From: Agrypnia vestita
Lineage: Eukaryota; Arthropoda; Insecta; Trichoptera; Phryganeidae
Assembly (NCBI GenBank): GCA_016648135.1
Contig: JADDOH010002275.1
Location: forward strand, 203,338 to 267,337
Length of the DNA: 64,000 nucleotides
Direction: 5' to 3'
The position numbers and the translations under genes are program-made. Position 1 is the first letter of the stretch. Every line of letters starts with the position of its first letter. A model generated the notes under the pieces. It searched no databases and was not told the DNA's origin. It saw nothing but the letters and a program-made list of their open reading frames with translations. This document shows, in pieces, positions 12,265 through 21,958 of this stretch.

Positions 12265-12707
12265 TAAGAGGAATGAGCGAGCTCTGGACGTTTTTGAAAG
12301 GAAAATTTTGAGACGTATCTTCGGACCGGTTCTAGAAAATGGACTTTAGTGCAGACGTTACAACAGTGAGCTCTATACTCTAATTAAGGAGCCAAACGTC
12401 ACAAAATTTATAAAACTGGGAAGACTTCCGGTGGCTGGGTCATGTGGAGAGAATGTCCGAGCATCAAGCACCAAAGTCCCTGCTGAACTCAAGGGCAATA
12501 GGGCGAAGGAGCTTAGGAAGGTCAAAATTAAGATGGGGTGACAACGTCCTCAAAGACATCTCTGCCTTAGAGCTTCGGAACTGGAGAGAGCTGGCACTAG
12601 ACCGAGATGAGTGGAGGAAGATTATTGAGGAGGCCAAGACCCACCAAGGGCTGAGTGCCAAGAGTGATGATGATAAACATACAGATCCTACCCAGCGACA
12701 AATATAG
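12265..12707 (+). pseudogene. RTE-like LINE reverse transcriptase tail
   Basis: Conceptual translation gives RNERALDVFERKILRRIFGP and then the tail motif of RTE-type elements: LGRLRWLGHVERMS (after one frameshift near 12420), GRSKLRWGDNVLKD, ALDRDEWRKIIEEAKTHQGL. In the family this segment follows the polymerase domain and ends the protein. The 87-codon frame 12444-12707 covers the last part. A stop interrupts the upstream part near 12347. The 5' truncation and ending in GATGATGAT repeats fit a dead-on-arrival LINE insertion. Confidence 0.8.
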
Positions 12708-12894
12708 ATCGAATTCTACTATTGGATACAACGAATGAGCCTGTAAACTTAAGTAGGTACAGACTTCGGTTTAGGCAAGGAGACAGTGAACATATTTTAC
12801 ATAGTAACACAATAATGTAACTTGCAGAAATACGACAAATTAAATGTGAAAAGATGTAATTTTATCTATTGTGTATCAAAATATTTAGTTGTCC

Positions 12895-13115
12895 ATGTAA
12901 CCATGTCCGTCACTAACGTTACCAAATTGCGTAAATAATGATAAAGTATAAAAAAGAGGTACAAAAATATAAAATAAACATAATTCTCTATGTAAAAATG
13001 TCCGTCACTAACGCTACCGTGTCACTACGCTAAGCCAAATGACGCTGTTATCACAACCACGATTCCCAGCCGAAATATAAAGTAAATGTATGTCATTTTT
13101 GACGGGTTATTGGTA
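12895..13115. repeat. Interspersed repeat family D, copy 3
   Basis: Contains two near-direct repeats of ATGTCCGTCACTAACG (about 12903 and 13000) and ends in CATTTTTGACGGGTTA. It is the reverse-complement counterpart of 50765-50975. Confidence 0.6.
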
Positions 13116-13139
13116 GCACATACATAAAAAATAAAATTA

Positions 13140-13858
13140 AAATACTAATGCGAATGTTAGAGACAGGACCGCGACCCACCAAAAAAATGACAATTTTCGG
13201 GACCCACCTCCTGCCTCACATTTTCCCAATTCATATTGTAACTGTACGAAAGACTGTCCAATTAAGAAAAAAAAAAAGTCGAAATCGAAATTTTTGATTA
13301 CGAAATATATATATATATATGTAATATTTTAATGGGAAGGATGAGTTTGTTGCCTATTTCTTGCCATAACAGCAGTAGCGTCGACTTAAATTTTGGTCAC
13401 TTTTAATCGCAGTGAATTCGATACGTCCAATTTATTTCTGCATTTAGTCTTAATAGAAACCATAGAAGAAAACTCCACTTCACACGAGGTAGTGAAGTGG
13501 AAGAGGACTTTCATCTCTTCATCAGAAAGGCAGGGATAAGTGTCAGCAACTGAAAGCCAGAATTTTGCTAATTGCTTACTATTGAAAGTATTTTTCAGCG
13601 ACGTATCTTCTGATAGATCAATAAGCTCTTCACTTGCTTTTATTGACATTTCAGTCGGTATGTCTTGAAATGGATTTTAAATCCAGTTTATCCTGTTGAA
13701 CTTTTCTTCTCTTCTTCGAAGCAGGCGTTAAATTTATTTTTCAACTCTGTTAAATGAGTGAAAATTGCAGACACTACTTTTATATAATAAACACGACACG
13801 ACCCGGACGAGACGTGTTGCGCGGTATTGTGACTGCGACCCATAGTTTGGGAAACACT
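13140..13858 (-). pseudogene. Internally deleted hAT (ZBED/FAM200-like) element
   Basis: The minus-strand frame 13649-13386, extended to about 13680, reads NPFQDIPTEM, EELIDLSEDTSLKNTF, KFWLSVADTYPCLS, then FHFTTSCEVEFSSMVSIKTK and RNKLDV. This is the C-terminal hAT dimerisation region of ZBED5/FAM200/SCAND3-type transposases (usual pattern EELIEL-D--LK--F, FW----YP, PF-TTYLCE-GFSAL--IK-K-RN-LDV). The catalytic part is missing, and a stop lies just before NPF. On the minus strand CAGTGTTTCCCAAACTATGG (13839-13858) is a typical hAT end of the TTTCCCAA-GGGTCGC type, and GGGTCGCGGTCC near 13155 may belong to the other end. I read it as a non-autonomous deletion derivative. Confidence 0.75.
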
Positions 13859-13859
13859 G

Positions 13860-14457
13860 CTCTACAGTTTTATTTTGTGTGTCTTTGCTGAATTGAAATA
13901 TTTTATTAAAACCTTCCCCACAAATCACGCTCGCCGCCCCGGATGAATATTTCAGGGTAGTTTTGGGATCCAGGAATAATGCGAGCGAGGTTCGCTAATG
14001 CAGTTTTCTGATCGCGAGATGATTTATTCACGCTGACCCACTTTCCCGCTCCCCGGGTGGAGGGCCACTAAAGATTCATTGTTTCTCTATTTGGGGCGCA
14101 GACACCGTCACCTAATTCCGTTGACTTAACTAACCGTGATAATTGTTTTCCCTGTCTGCGGTTCCTGGGATGCAGTCAAATCATCTACTTCCGCAGAATA
14201 GACAACGTGATGCACAGAATGTAACAGAGTGAAGTGTACCTTGGTGTATGTGTGGTGTTGCGCGGGCCGACAGGAAGCGTGTGAACGAGACGGACGCTTG
14301 GTACTTGGAGCTTGCGCGGAATAACCGAATATTGTAATATTAATGTAATAGTCTGTGAATAAACGTCCTGAAATACTCTTCTAAAAAAGAACATTGCACA
14401 GAACTAATTCGCAATATAAGAAGATAGATTCCTACGTAAATTATTAGTCGAATATGT
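13860..14457. other. Anonymous DNA, mildly GC-enriched
   Basis: 13930-14320 is richer in G+C than its surroundings and 14300-14370 carries an AATAAA, but I find no reading frame or repeat partner. Confidence 0.35.
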
Positions 14458-14555
14458 TTTTTTAAAGAAGATAGAAATGCGAACACGGAGAACGTGTCGA
14501 ATCAATATTCTTACTTTTTTAAATTAAGCTTAATACAATAGGACTAGAAAATATT
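14458..14555 (-). mobile_element. tRNA-derived SINE, 3' part
   Basis: Matches the 3' half of the SINE seen complete at 59722-59890: on the minus strand TAGTCC-like start remnants, then GTAAGAATATTGAT, then CGTGTTCGCATTTCTAT and an A-rich tail. The tRNA-like head is missing or too diverged. Confidence 0.6.
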
Positions 14556-14834
14556 TTAACCAGTAGCTACGGAGATAAGCCACTTTAAAAAAAATATATT
14601 TGACTTGTATTCCGTAAAATAGTAATAGTAACATTTATTATTATTAATATTTATAACTTTATAGTAACTTATATTTTTAAATCTCTTTTTTTTATTTTTT
14701 TTTTTTAAGTCAATTAAAATTGAATTTAAGTCAATTAAAATTGAAGGCGTCCTTATAAAAAGGGTCTTTATGCAAAAACAAAATTTTACAGGACAAAAAA
14801 ACACTTAGTGAAATAAGTAACAGGAGTCTCAGTT

Positions 14835-15360
14835 TCTTTTTATTTTTTATTATATTTATTTTATTTTATTTAATTCGGTCATCCAACAGGGAGACACAAT
14901 CGCTTGATAAGATGAAATACAAAAAAAATAGTAAAATGTCTCCCACAATTAAAGGATAACACAAATAGGACATAATCATAGATAAGTCAATTTGACAATG
15001 ACAGATAAAACATCATTTAACCGATTGTTCCACATTTAGCTTTAACATAGACATAAAGGGGGACGAGTTTCTAGTATCTGCCTCATCACACGACGATACT
15101 CTTCATATTTAGTGTTAAAAATATCTATTGAATTTAAGAGGTAATTATAATCTGAGCATATGCGCGGGATGGGAGAGGATTTCCTATTGTTGGTTTGATA
15201 AATTGGAAGGGAAAAGAGGTACTTCTGTCTGGTAGGTCGGAATGGGACGTGGAAAGCTAGCAAGCTGGTGATTTCAGGAGAATCAATAAGGTTATGAATT
15301 ATTTGGAAAAGAAACGATTGATCTGCCAATATTCGCCTGTTTTCTAATACTCACTTGCCA
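14835..15360 (-). pseudogene. CR1/Jockey-type LINE, C-terminal RT end and 3' UTR
   Basis: Minus-strand frame 15329-15042, readable from about 15350, gives VLENRRILADQSFLFQIIHN, LIDSPEITSLLAFHVPFRPT, then SLPIYQTNN, SSPIPRICSDYN. This is the closing segment of CR1/Jockey/L2-group reverse transcriptases (RR--D--FL-K--NG-IDSP-LL--I-F-VP-R--R, P--RTN, SP--R----YN). The stop at 15042 is followed by about 200 bp of 3' UTR and an AAATA-rich tail near 14835-14880. The element is 5' truncated. A second copy of the same 3' end lies at 28020-28367. Confidence 0.8.
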
Positions 15361-15504
15361 ATCACGGACAATAATTTTAGGTTTTCTTTCATGTTGTTAA
15401 GCAATCCCAGTGACATCGTCGAACTGTCGGCATCCGTCATGTTTGTTACTACCAGATAAATGTAGATCCTTTTCCACGTAAGCCAACTTTTAAGGTCGAG
15501 AATG

Positions 15505-15662
15505 TTCTTAGGTTTTTATGGCCGCTCAGAATCTTCCGGTTTGTGTCTTCTGGGGAATTATGCCGTGTTTTTACGACCTCCCTGGCCGACGTTTCGGATC
15601 CAATTGCAGGGTCCATCATCATTGGATAGGTTTGCTTGAAGACACAAACCGGAAGATTTTAA
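15505..15662. mobile_element. Penelope-like terminal hairpin, copy P1
   Basis: CTTCCGGTTTGTGTCTTC (15532-15549) and its reverse complement (about 15638-15655) bracket about 90 bp. On the minus strand the enclosed part reads GATGATGGACCC, TGCAATT, GGATCC, GAAACG, a hammerhead-like core whose stem II pairs except for one mismatch. The flank GAATGTTCTTAGG...GGCC(G/A)CTCAGAATCTTC recurs at 40625-40690. Penelope-like elements are known to carry such motifs in their terminal repeats; no reverse transcriptase is present. Confidence 0.5.
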
Positions 15663-16023
15663 GGTCGAATTTCGGCAAGATTGAGTTGAAACCATGAAAA
15701 ATAAAACACCGCACGTGGTGCGTAGTGCGTATTATTATTTTCATTTTATTCATAAGGTCATTTTAAAACAATAAATCACTTCATACTAAATGGACGCCTT
15801 CAATTATTAAAAACTGTCCGAAAATATTTTTAATGAATCCAGCCACAGCTATCGACCTTGGTCATTTGGCTTATCATCATGCATTTGGCGGCATCGTTAA
15901 TAGTTATCTAAATTTAGCGTTTAAATTTTTTTTTTAAATTGTATGTTTCAATCTATTTCCTTCCTGGGTAAAACATACAAAGCTACCGCCCTTTGCCGAT
16001 TTTTTATAACATGCCACAACACT
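15663..16023. other. Anonymous AT-rich DNA
   Basis: Nothing recognised. Confidence 0.4.
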
Positions 16024-16260
16024 ATTCAGAATACTTTGAGTAGGTTCAAGAAAATACTGGATTTTATCGCAGGAGACATCATTAATCAAGATAGATGTCT
16101 CATAGACACGAAGCTACTTTTTTATATGAGAAAGAAGGTATGGAAGTCTTTTTGAGTGTCTTTCTTAGGTCAAAGGGCTTACGACTTACGACGTACGGCT
16201 GGCTTAAGTGATCACTTTACGCAAAAAAAATAGCTTCGAGAGACATCTTTAATACGTCAT
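16024..16260 (+). mobile_element. Family F MITE, single arm with start
   Basis: Begins AGAATACTTTGAGTAGGTTC, as the copy at 17614 does (GAATATTTTGAGTTTGTTC), and continues through GATGTCTCATAGACACGAAG, AGGTATGGAAGTC, ACGGCTGGCTTAAGTGATCA. The 70-codon frame at 15943-16155 overlaps it and is spurious. Confidence 0.7.
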
Positions 16261-17029
16261 CATCTTAATGAATTAATTAAATAGCTGAATTTTTTTGCAC
16301 AATTTTGAGAAATGGACATTTCAACTGCCCTTTAAAGATTCTTTACCGCTTATGTTTAAATTATACCTGCATGATTTTAAGATTCTTTTTTTAGAAATAT
16401 TCTTCTAGTCAATGTTCCTCATAGCGAAGTTTTCAAATTATTTTGCTGAACGTTTCAAGACGTTGGTTAGTAAAAAGTGTTTGTGATGTTTTCTTTGTGT
16501 TATTTAATTAAAAGAAAAAGCGACTCTTAAACGACTTCTTAGGGTAGTTTCAAACTCTAGTTTACATATTAATTAATATTTCGAGTTGGTTTGGAAAACA
16601 GAAAATGTAAAAATTATTGTCATTGTTAAAATTTAAATGATATTATGCTTGATACAACTATATTTACTTTAATATGACTCATCCTCAAACGGTAATATTT
16701 GTCGTACTTAAATACTTATTTATTATTTTTCTCCCGTTCGTTATGCTAGGAAATGAGGAAGAGAGAAGATACCAGTGTGTCGGGTATTTCACTCCAAATA
16801 GCCATAAAAATCGGTGAATGGGGGAGCCTTCGATAAAATATTTTTTAATGATATTTTATATATTAATGAAATAATCCGATGAAAATGAAGAGCACTTTTT
16901 TAAACTTTGATAGAGTCAAATCTAAAATCAAAAAGTGTCTGGATAATAGCGAAGGGAAAAACTAAATTTCAAAATGAAGACTACAACACACACACGTTCA
17001 CCAATTTGATGACTACAAAGTGTACACTA
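16261..17029. other. Anonymous AT-rich DNA
   Basis: No supported feature. A GGGGGAGCCTTCGATAAAAT block at about 16817 partly resembles 40117-40135. Confidence 0.35.
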
Positions 17030-17190
17030 CAATTGTAGTAAAAACTACATGAAGTGAAGTAATTGTAGTACTACGAAATTAAGTGAAGTAAATGAAGTGA
17101 AGTAATGAAGTAATTGTAATATTAATGAAGTGAAGTAATGAAATGAAGTAATTGTACTACAAAATTACAAAATTGTAGTACTAGTGAAGT
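17030..17190 (+). repeat. Imperfect GAAGTGAAGTAA minisatellite
   Basis: Irregular tandem units of GAAGTAA and GAAGTGAAGTAA, interleaved with ATTGTAGTAC, fill the stretch. Almost free of C on this strand in the core. Looks like slippage-driven local repetition. Confidence 0.85.
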
Positions 17191-17304
17191 AAATATTTTT
17201 TTCCCGAATAAAAATTTGGCGAGCTAAAAAAAAAAAGGTCAACGAGAAAAATATTTAAGATAAATGACTGGATAGATAGTTTTTACTCAGCCTAAATTCC
17301 ATAT

Positions 17305-17457
17305 GCGCTTATCAAACACACTTCGCGGACGATCGGTCAACCCATTTGCTTCGCCGATTTTACGGGACGGAAGATCCGCGCAGTGTGTCACCGGCCCTAA
17401 TGATATCCTCCTGGGTATAAAATCTAGTTGTGTTCTTTTTTTTTTTTTTTTTTTTTT
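17305..17457. repeat. Short inverted repeat with poly(T) flank
   Basis: AACACACTTCGCGGAC (about 17316) and, on the other strand, GACACACTGCGCGGAT (about 17370-17385) form an imperfect inverted pair. A run of about 20 T follows at 17438-17457. Possibly a small MITE or a minus-strand retroposed fragment. Confidence 0.3.
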
Positions 17458-17601
17458 AAATTTAACGTACTCAAAATATTCTGAATAAATTCTAATCATT
17501 CATCATCTATATTCTGGTTGTCACACGTGAAAGCTCAAATTGTCTATATTTTTATTTATCAGAATAAAAATATAAGCTCACGCAGATCACAACATTTAAC
17601 T

Positions 17602-18624
17602 TTCCTTACAACGGAATATTTTGAGTTTGTTCAAATCTTTCAGAACAGTGCTGGATTTATGTCACAGAGACATTATTAATCAATTAGTGTATATTATAGA
17701 TATCTCACAGAGACGAAACTGTATTAATTATGGGAAAGTAGGTATAGAAGTCATTTGGGTGTAACAGGACTTATGACCTGTCTTTTTGGTAGGCTTAAGT
17801 GATCACTTTACACAATTGTAACATTCGCCATTTCCACCCATGATAGAATATACCATGCTTATTCATTTTTTTGGAAGTTGTATATATGTTCAAATTGCGT
17901 GAAGCTTTCATATATGAGTTGTAAGCGCCTTTTCCATGCGGCCTGTACAAAGCCATTTTCATTCCCCTAAATCCCCACAGATGTCGCTAATGAGAAAATC
18001 TATAATTGATTTTACGGAATTTAGGGAGCAATATACTTTTATTATGTGTAATGAAATTCATCCGAATACTTGCATTACACTAGGATACGCCAGGAAATAT
18101 TATTTCCAATTTTTTGTTAAATTCCTTTTTGACCAGTATTTACAATTCAGAATATTTTGAGTTTGTTCAAATCTTTCAGAACAGTGCTGGATTTATGTCA
18201 CAGAGACATTATTAATCAATTAGTGTATATTATAGATATCTCACAGAGACGAAACTGTATTAATTATGGGAAAGTAGGTATAGAAGTCATTTGGGTGTAA
18301 CAGGACTTATGACCTGTCTTTTTGGTAGGCTTAAGTGATCACTTTACACAATTGTAACATTCGCCATTTCCACCCATGATAGAATATACCATGCTTATTC
18401 ATTTTTTGGAAGTTGTATATATGTTCAAATTGCGTGAAGCTTTCATATATGAGTTGTAAGCGCCTTTTCCATGCGGCCTGTACAAAGCCATTTTCATTAA
18501 GCCTACCAAAAAGACAGGTCATAAGTCCTGTTACACCCAAATGACTTCTATACCTACTTTCCCATAATTAATACAGTTTCGTCTCTGTGAGATATCTATA
18601 ATATACACTAATTCCTTACAACGG
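17602..18624. mobile_element. Composite family F element with 350-bp internal direct duplication
   Basis: 17614-17963 and 18150-18498 are direct repeats; reading them side by side I find one difference, a 7-T versus 6-T run. Right after the second copy, 18498-18612 is the reverse complement of the outer part of each copy (AATTAGTGTATATTATAG through GGTAGGCTTA), giving the second terminal arm. The whole unit is bracketed by the 13-bp direct repeat TTCCTTACAACGG (17602-17614 and 18612-18624). A 186-bp spacer (17964-18149) is unique. The frames 17936-18160 and 18331-18540 are not supported as genes. Confidence 0.85.
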
Positions 18625-19000
18625 TTTAAGGAGACCTTAATAATGATTGACGATAAATGTTTTAGTAGGCGATTACACAATCACTTATCTATTGTGTATT
18701 TGTACAAATAATTAAATTCAGTTTATTGCCGAATGTGGATAGATTGTCGTAGTGAAGCAGGAACGTGATTTACCTTCTCAAATTTAATCGTTAGAAAGTG
18801 AAAGGGGTATACTTATGTAAGGGCTCTCCTTTCCACACTTCTTGACCATTAAGCCATTGCCAATCCGTGACTGTCATCTTCTTTGGATCTTTGCCAAGTC
18901 ATCTTCACCCTCCAATAATTTGGTCCATCCGTCAGCACTTTGGGAATCATTTAATTGGGCCATTGGGCGTTTTTTATCTCGACGATACTATTCCTGAATA
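18625..19000. other. Anonymous DNA, possible LINE scrap
   Basis: On the minus strand 18945-18815 reads TDGPNYWRVKMTWQRSKEDD in one frame, faintly like a LINE C-terminal tail, but too weak to call. Confidence 0.25.
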
Positions 19001-19482
19001 TACAGGGTGTAACAGCTGGTCCACAATATTTTGAAGTGTATTCCTACCTTGATTACGATTCGAAAATTTCGAAGCAACCATGACATAATGTCAGTAGTTA
19101 TGGAGTTATGCAATATTTAAATATGCATTTTTTTTTAGATGTTTCACATTTTTTACTAAACGTTGAAGTATCATTACAGTAATTTATTTCGATTGCGAAA
19201 ATTTTTTCATTTCATTAAAAGTTGAATAAAATAATAAAAACCCTGAAAAAATTACCCTGAATGTTTTGCAGTTGGAATTGAAGGTTTTTATCATTTTATT
19301 TGACTTGTATTAAAGGAAATGAATGTTTCCTATTAGTAATTATAGTTCAACATTTTGCAAAAAATATGTCAGAAATATGGAAAAAAAATGCAAACTTTGA
19401 ACAACATATCTCCATAACTATTGGTTGCTTGAACATTTTCGACTCATTATCAAGGCAGGAATCCACCTGTAATTAGCCTGTA
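19001..19482. mobile_element. TACAGG-ended MITE, family E, copy 1
   Basis: Starts TACAGGGTGTAACAGC and ends with the inverted CCTGTA. Subterminal inverted blocks ATTCCTACCTTGATTACGA and its counterpart TCAAGGCAGGAAT, and GAAGCAACC against GGTTGCTTGAAC, show a long palindromic structure. TA...TA ends suggest Tc1/mariner-type insertion. Further copies: 25354-25859, 40205-40603 (partial) and 28370-28425 (scrap). Confidence 0.75.
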
Positions 19483-19981
19483 TTAGCTATGAGACATTCT
19501 GTATACAAATGTTACCCTAGCCATCACATTTTATCGATCACTTATATCATTAACCATATTATGATGTGTCATTTTTTCATTCTGGACTTGTCTGGCTACT
19601 GCACCGGGCAGTGCGCGTATCTACGCTTCCGAGAATTAACGGATACGTTCCTGATACGGCTTGCGATGCGGTCACACTTGTGTTGTACTGAACACACGCT
19701 TTGTAGACCAACACGCGCGTATGAATTTACGATACAAATACACAAATACCTGCGTAAGTGGAAATAACTAACGGAGTCACCGTATAAGCACTTATTAGAT
19801 CCTCAGAGGCTACTTACAGATGTCTCGCGCCCGTCTTTCCATGTCAAGTCGGACGAATCGCTTAGGATTCAGTTGTCAACTGGAGTAATAGCCAGCGTGT
19901 ATGCACGCTCTCTAACGTAATAATTCAATGATGTCTACTGTCGAATATAAGATATCTACTTTTAACCATGTTCTAAAGCTA
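19483..19981. other. Anonymous DNA
   Basis: The 92-codon frame 19489-19767 has no recognised domain. Nothing else is supported. Confidence 0.35.
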
Positions 19982-20632
19982 CTGGTACACATGCTTCTTA
20001 GTGGCACGTGAGCATCGCAGTTTCGACCTTGCTTATTAGTGGCATGTGTGTACGCACATTGCTAGTAATGAGCATGCCACTGTCATTCACCATGAGAAGG
20101 GGTATCTTTGGAGCATGTGTGAACAGGCTTGCTTATTATGAGCATGCTTATGTTTCGCGGGCTTCGCGACTAGTATTATCAATGCGATCTTCTCAGTCCG
20201 CGACAGATGAAACAAATATGGCGCGTTGGGGAGATGAAAAAACATTACTTTTCGTGACTTATTATGGGAATCACGAATGTCTGTGGAATACTCGGTCACC
20301 GTTGTGTAAAAATAATATAGCGAGAAATAATGTTTATGAAACTTTAATAAAAGGCATGAATGATTCAAATCTTACAAAAAAAATATATAAAAACTAAAAT
20401 CAAAAATGTGCGGATAGAAACTCGGGAACTGTTTTGATGTATTAGTTCACGTGAATTTTCTATTTCAGTTTGCAAAGTTTCCATTTTGAATAAGAGCATC
20501 TCTATTCTACGACAAGAGCATGCCACTAATAAGCATGCTAATAATGAGCAAGTGTGTACAGTTGTTAAGGCATGCTTATTAGTGGCATGCTCATTAGCAT
20601 GCCACTAATAAGCATGTGTATCTGTACCTTAA
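19982..20632 (+). mobile_element. Harbinger-like element with GCATGC-rich ends
   Basis: The two ends are inverted: GGTACACATGCTTCTTAGTG on the left, and on the other strand GGTACAGATACACATGC followed by TTATTAGTGGCATG on the right. Both subterminal zones are packed with TTAGTGGCATG, GAGCATGCC and TAATAAGCATG units in both orientations. Between them is one MADF-domain frame (20218-20397). MADF proteins are the usual partner of PIF/Harbinger transposases, which supports that assignment, but I see no transposase here and no certain target-site duplication. Confidence 0.6.
20218..20397 (+). pseudogene. Truncated MADF-domain protein
   Basis: From ATG 20218 the 59-residue frame runs MARWGDEKTLLFVTYYGNHE, then CLWNTRSPLCKNN, ARNNVYETLIKGM, and a stop. 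It matches the first two thirds of a MADF domain: the tryptophan near the start, the FV--Y--HECLWN block, P-YKN (here PLCKNN), and the R---Y--L helix. The last helix of the domain (W+-LR--Y-RE) is absent, and the frame ends in lysine- and asparagine-rich residues. In PIF/Harbinger elements such Myb/SANT-like proteins help the transposase bind DNA. The frame is open further upstream (from 20008) through the repeat-rich end, which I take as non-functional. The truncation suggests decay. Confidence 0.7.
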
Positions 20633-20639
20633 TGCTTAG

Positions 20640-21202
20640 AACAGTTTGTGTATTTGGGAAGCATGTTTAGTAGAGACGGCAAGGCTGAGAATGATATTCA
20701 AAGGAGAGTGACTGTGGGAAACAAAGTTAATAGTGCTCCAATAAGAATCTGTCAAAGGAAGCAAGACTAGCGATACATAATGGCTTTCTAGTTCCAACCC
20801 TGATGAAGCCTGGAATTGGCAAAAGAGGAATGAAAGTAGACTGAATGCGGTAGAAATGCGGTCACTAAGACGCTTGTGTGGAAAATCTTTGGTCGATAGA
20901 GTGAGGAATGAACAAATTAGACATGAATGCAATGCTGACTGTAGTGTGGTAGATAGAATAAAGAAAGGAGTGCTGAGATGGTTTGGTCATGTGGAACGTA
21001 TGAACGAGAAAAGGATGGTTGAGAAGTTATATGAGGCGAGTGTTGAAGGCAACAGGAATAGAGGGCGTCCGCGAAAGACCTGGCACAATCAGATACTACA
21101 AGTATTTGAGTTTGAATCGACCAACGATTTACCACGCAAGCATATTTTTGACAGTGTGAGGAATGAACGAATTAGGATAATAGAGATAATAGGTGAATAG
21201 AT
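20640..21202 (+). pseudogene. RTE-like LINE, C-terminal reverse transcriptase
   Basis: Translation gives LEQFVYLGSMFSRDGKAEND, IQRRVTVGNKVNSA, then LAIHNGFLVPTLM, ESRLNAVEMRSLRRLCGKSL, VLRWFGHVERMNEKRMVEKL and GRPRKTWHNQI. This is the post-polymerase region typical of RTE-type LINEs (FVYLGS-F--DG----DI--R+, NAVEMR-LR, RWFGH-ER, GRPR). The 114-codon frame 20856-21200 carries the second half; at least one frameshift near 20770-20810 breaks the first. Immediately left is the Harbinger-like element, so the DNA element probably inserted into or beside this copy. Related minus-strand copies: 28940-29290 and 52697-53130. Confidence 0.85.
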
Positions 21203-21654
21203 TAATGAATTTATTTATTTATTTAAAAAATCCTTGTTTACAAATAAAGATACTTAATACTAATTTAACAATAAAACATAAGATAAAACATAAGATAAAT
21301 TACACATTTTTTTTGTTTTGTTTAATTTGTGGATTATGCCACTACTAGGCTACGCCTGTCCCAGAGTGGCGTTATAGAACACAATTATAATATTTTTTCG
21401 AGTTCGTCAGTAGTATTTATTTTCATAAGGTAGTTATTATGTATCTACAGAGTATCAAGTGGAATGTTAGTGAAAGTTGAGTTAGTCATAAGTCCAAGTG
21501 TAAATATGTGTAGAATAATTGTTTAATGTAAAAAGGGTTAAAGTTTTGTTTAAGATTATTTTTTATTTTCCTTAATTAATTAATTAATTTATATAGGTAT
21601 ATATTTTTATTTGAAGACATTATTATGCAATTACAGTAAGAATGAAAATATAGT
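21203..21654. other. Anonymous AT-rich DNA
   Basis: Includes a short TTAA/ATTA microsatellite at about 21573-21592. No gene. Confidence 0.4.
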
Positions 21655-21775
21655 TAAGATGGTTTGGTGAAGGAGAGAATGGAAATAAAATGTGATGATA
21701 TAAATATGAGTGTTGAAGCTAGTAGAAACATAAGGCGTCCGCGAAAGACCTGGCATATTCAGATTTTTTTCAGTA
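21655..21775 (+). mobile_element. RTE-like LINE scrap
   Basis: TTAAGATGGTTTGGT, GAGTGTTGAAGCTAGTAGAA and GGCGTCCGCGAAAGACCTGG match in order the RWFGH...GRPRKTW segment of the copy at 20980-21085, with an internal deletion. It is followed directly by a SINE. Confidence 0.7.
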
Positions 21776-21958
21776 AAATAAATAGAGATGCGAACACGGG
21801 TATGTGTTGCATCAATATTCTTACGATTTTCAAATTAATTTAAACTTTTGTGCCATGAAAATAGGACTATTGCTGGTGTCCTTGGATGGGGCTCAAACCA
21901 CCGAACACTGGATCAATAGGCGAATATTATAACCATTACACCAACACTCAAATAATTA
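21776..21958 (-). mobile_element. tRNA-derived SINE, nearly complete
   Basis: On the minus strand: GTTGGTGTAATGGTTATAAT (A-box-like), GGTGGTTTGAGCCCCATCC (B-box region, slightly mutated), CACCAGCAATAGTCCTATTT, GTAAGAATATTGATG, CCGTGTTCGCATCTCTATTT. This order matches the copies at 56558-56711 and 59722-59890. Pol III promoter boxes in a tRNA-like head identify it as a SINE. Confidence 0.75.

Noticed and set aside
18815..18945. Possible LINE C-terminal tail on the minus strand
   Set aside because: The TDGPNYWRVKMTWQRSKEDD stretch resembles LINE tails only loosely and is interrupted; too weak to annotate.
20008..20217. Upstream extension of the MADF frame
   Set aside because: The frame is open back to 20008, but the added residues are translation of the GCATGC-repeat end and have no domain; the MADF homology starts at about 20218.
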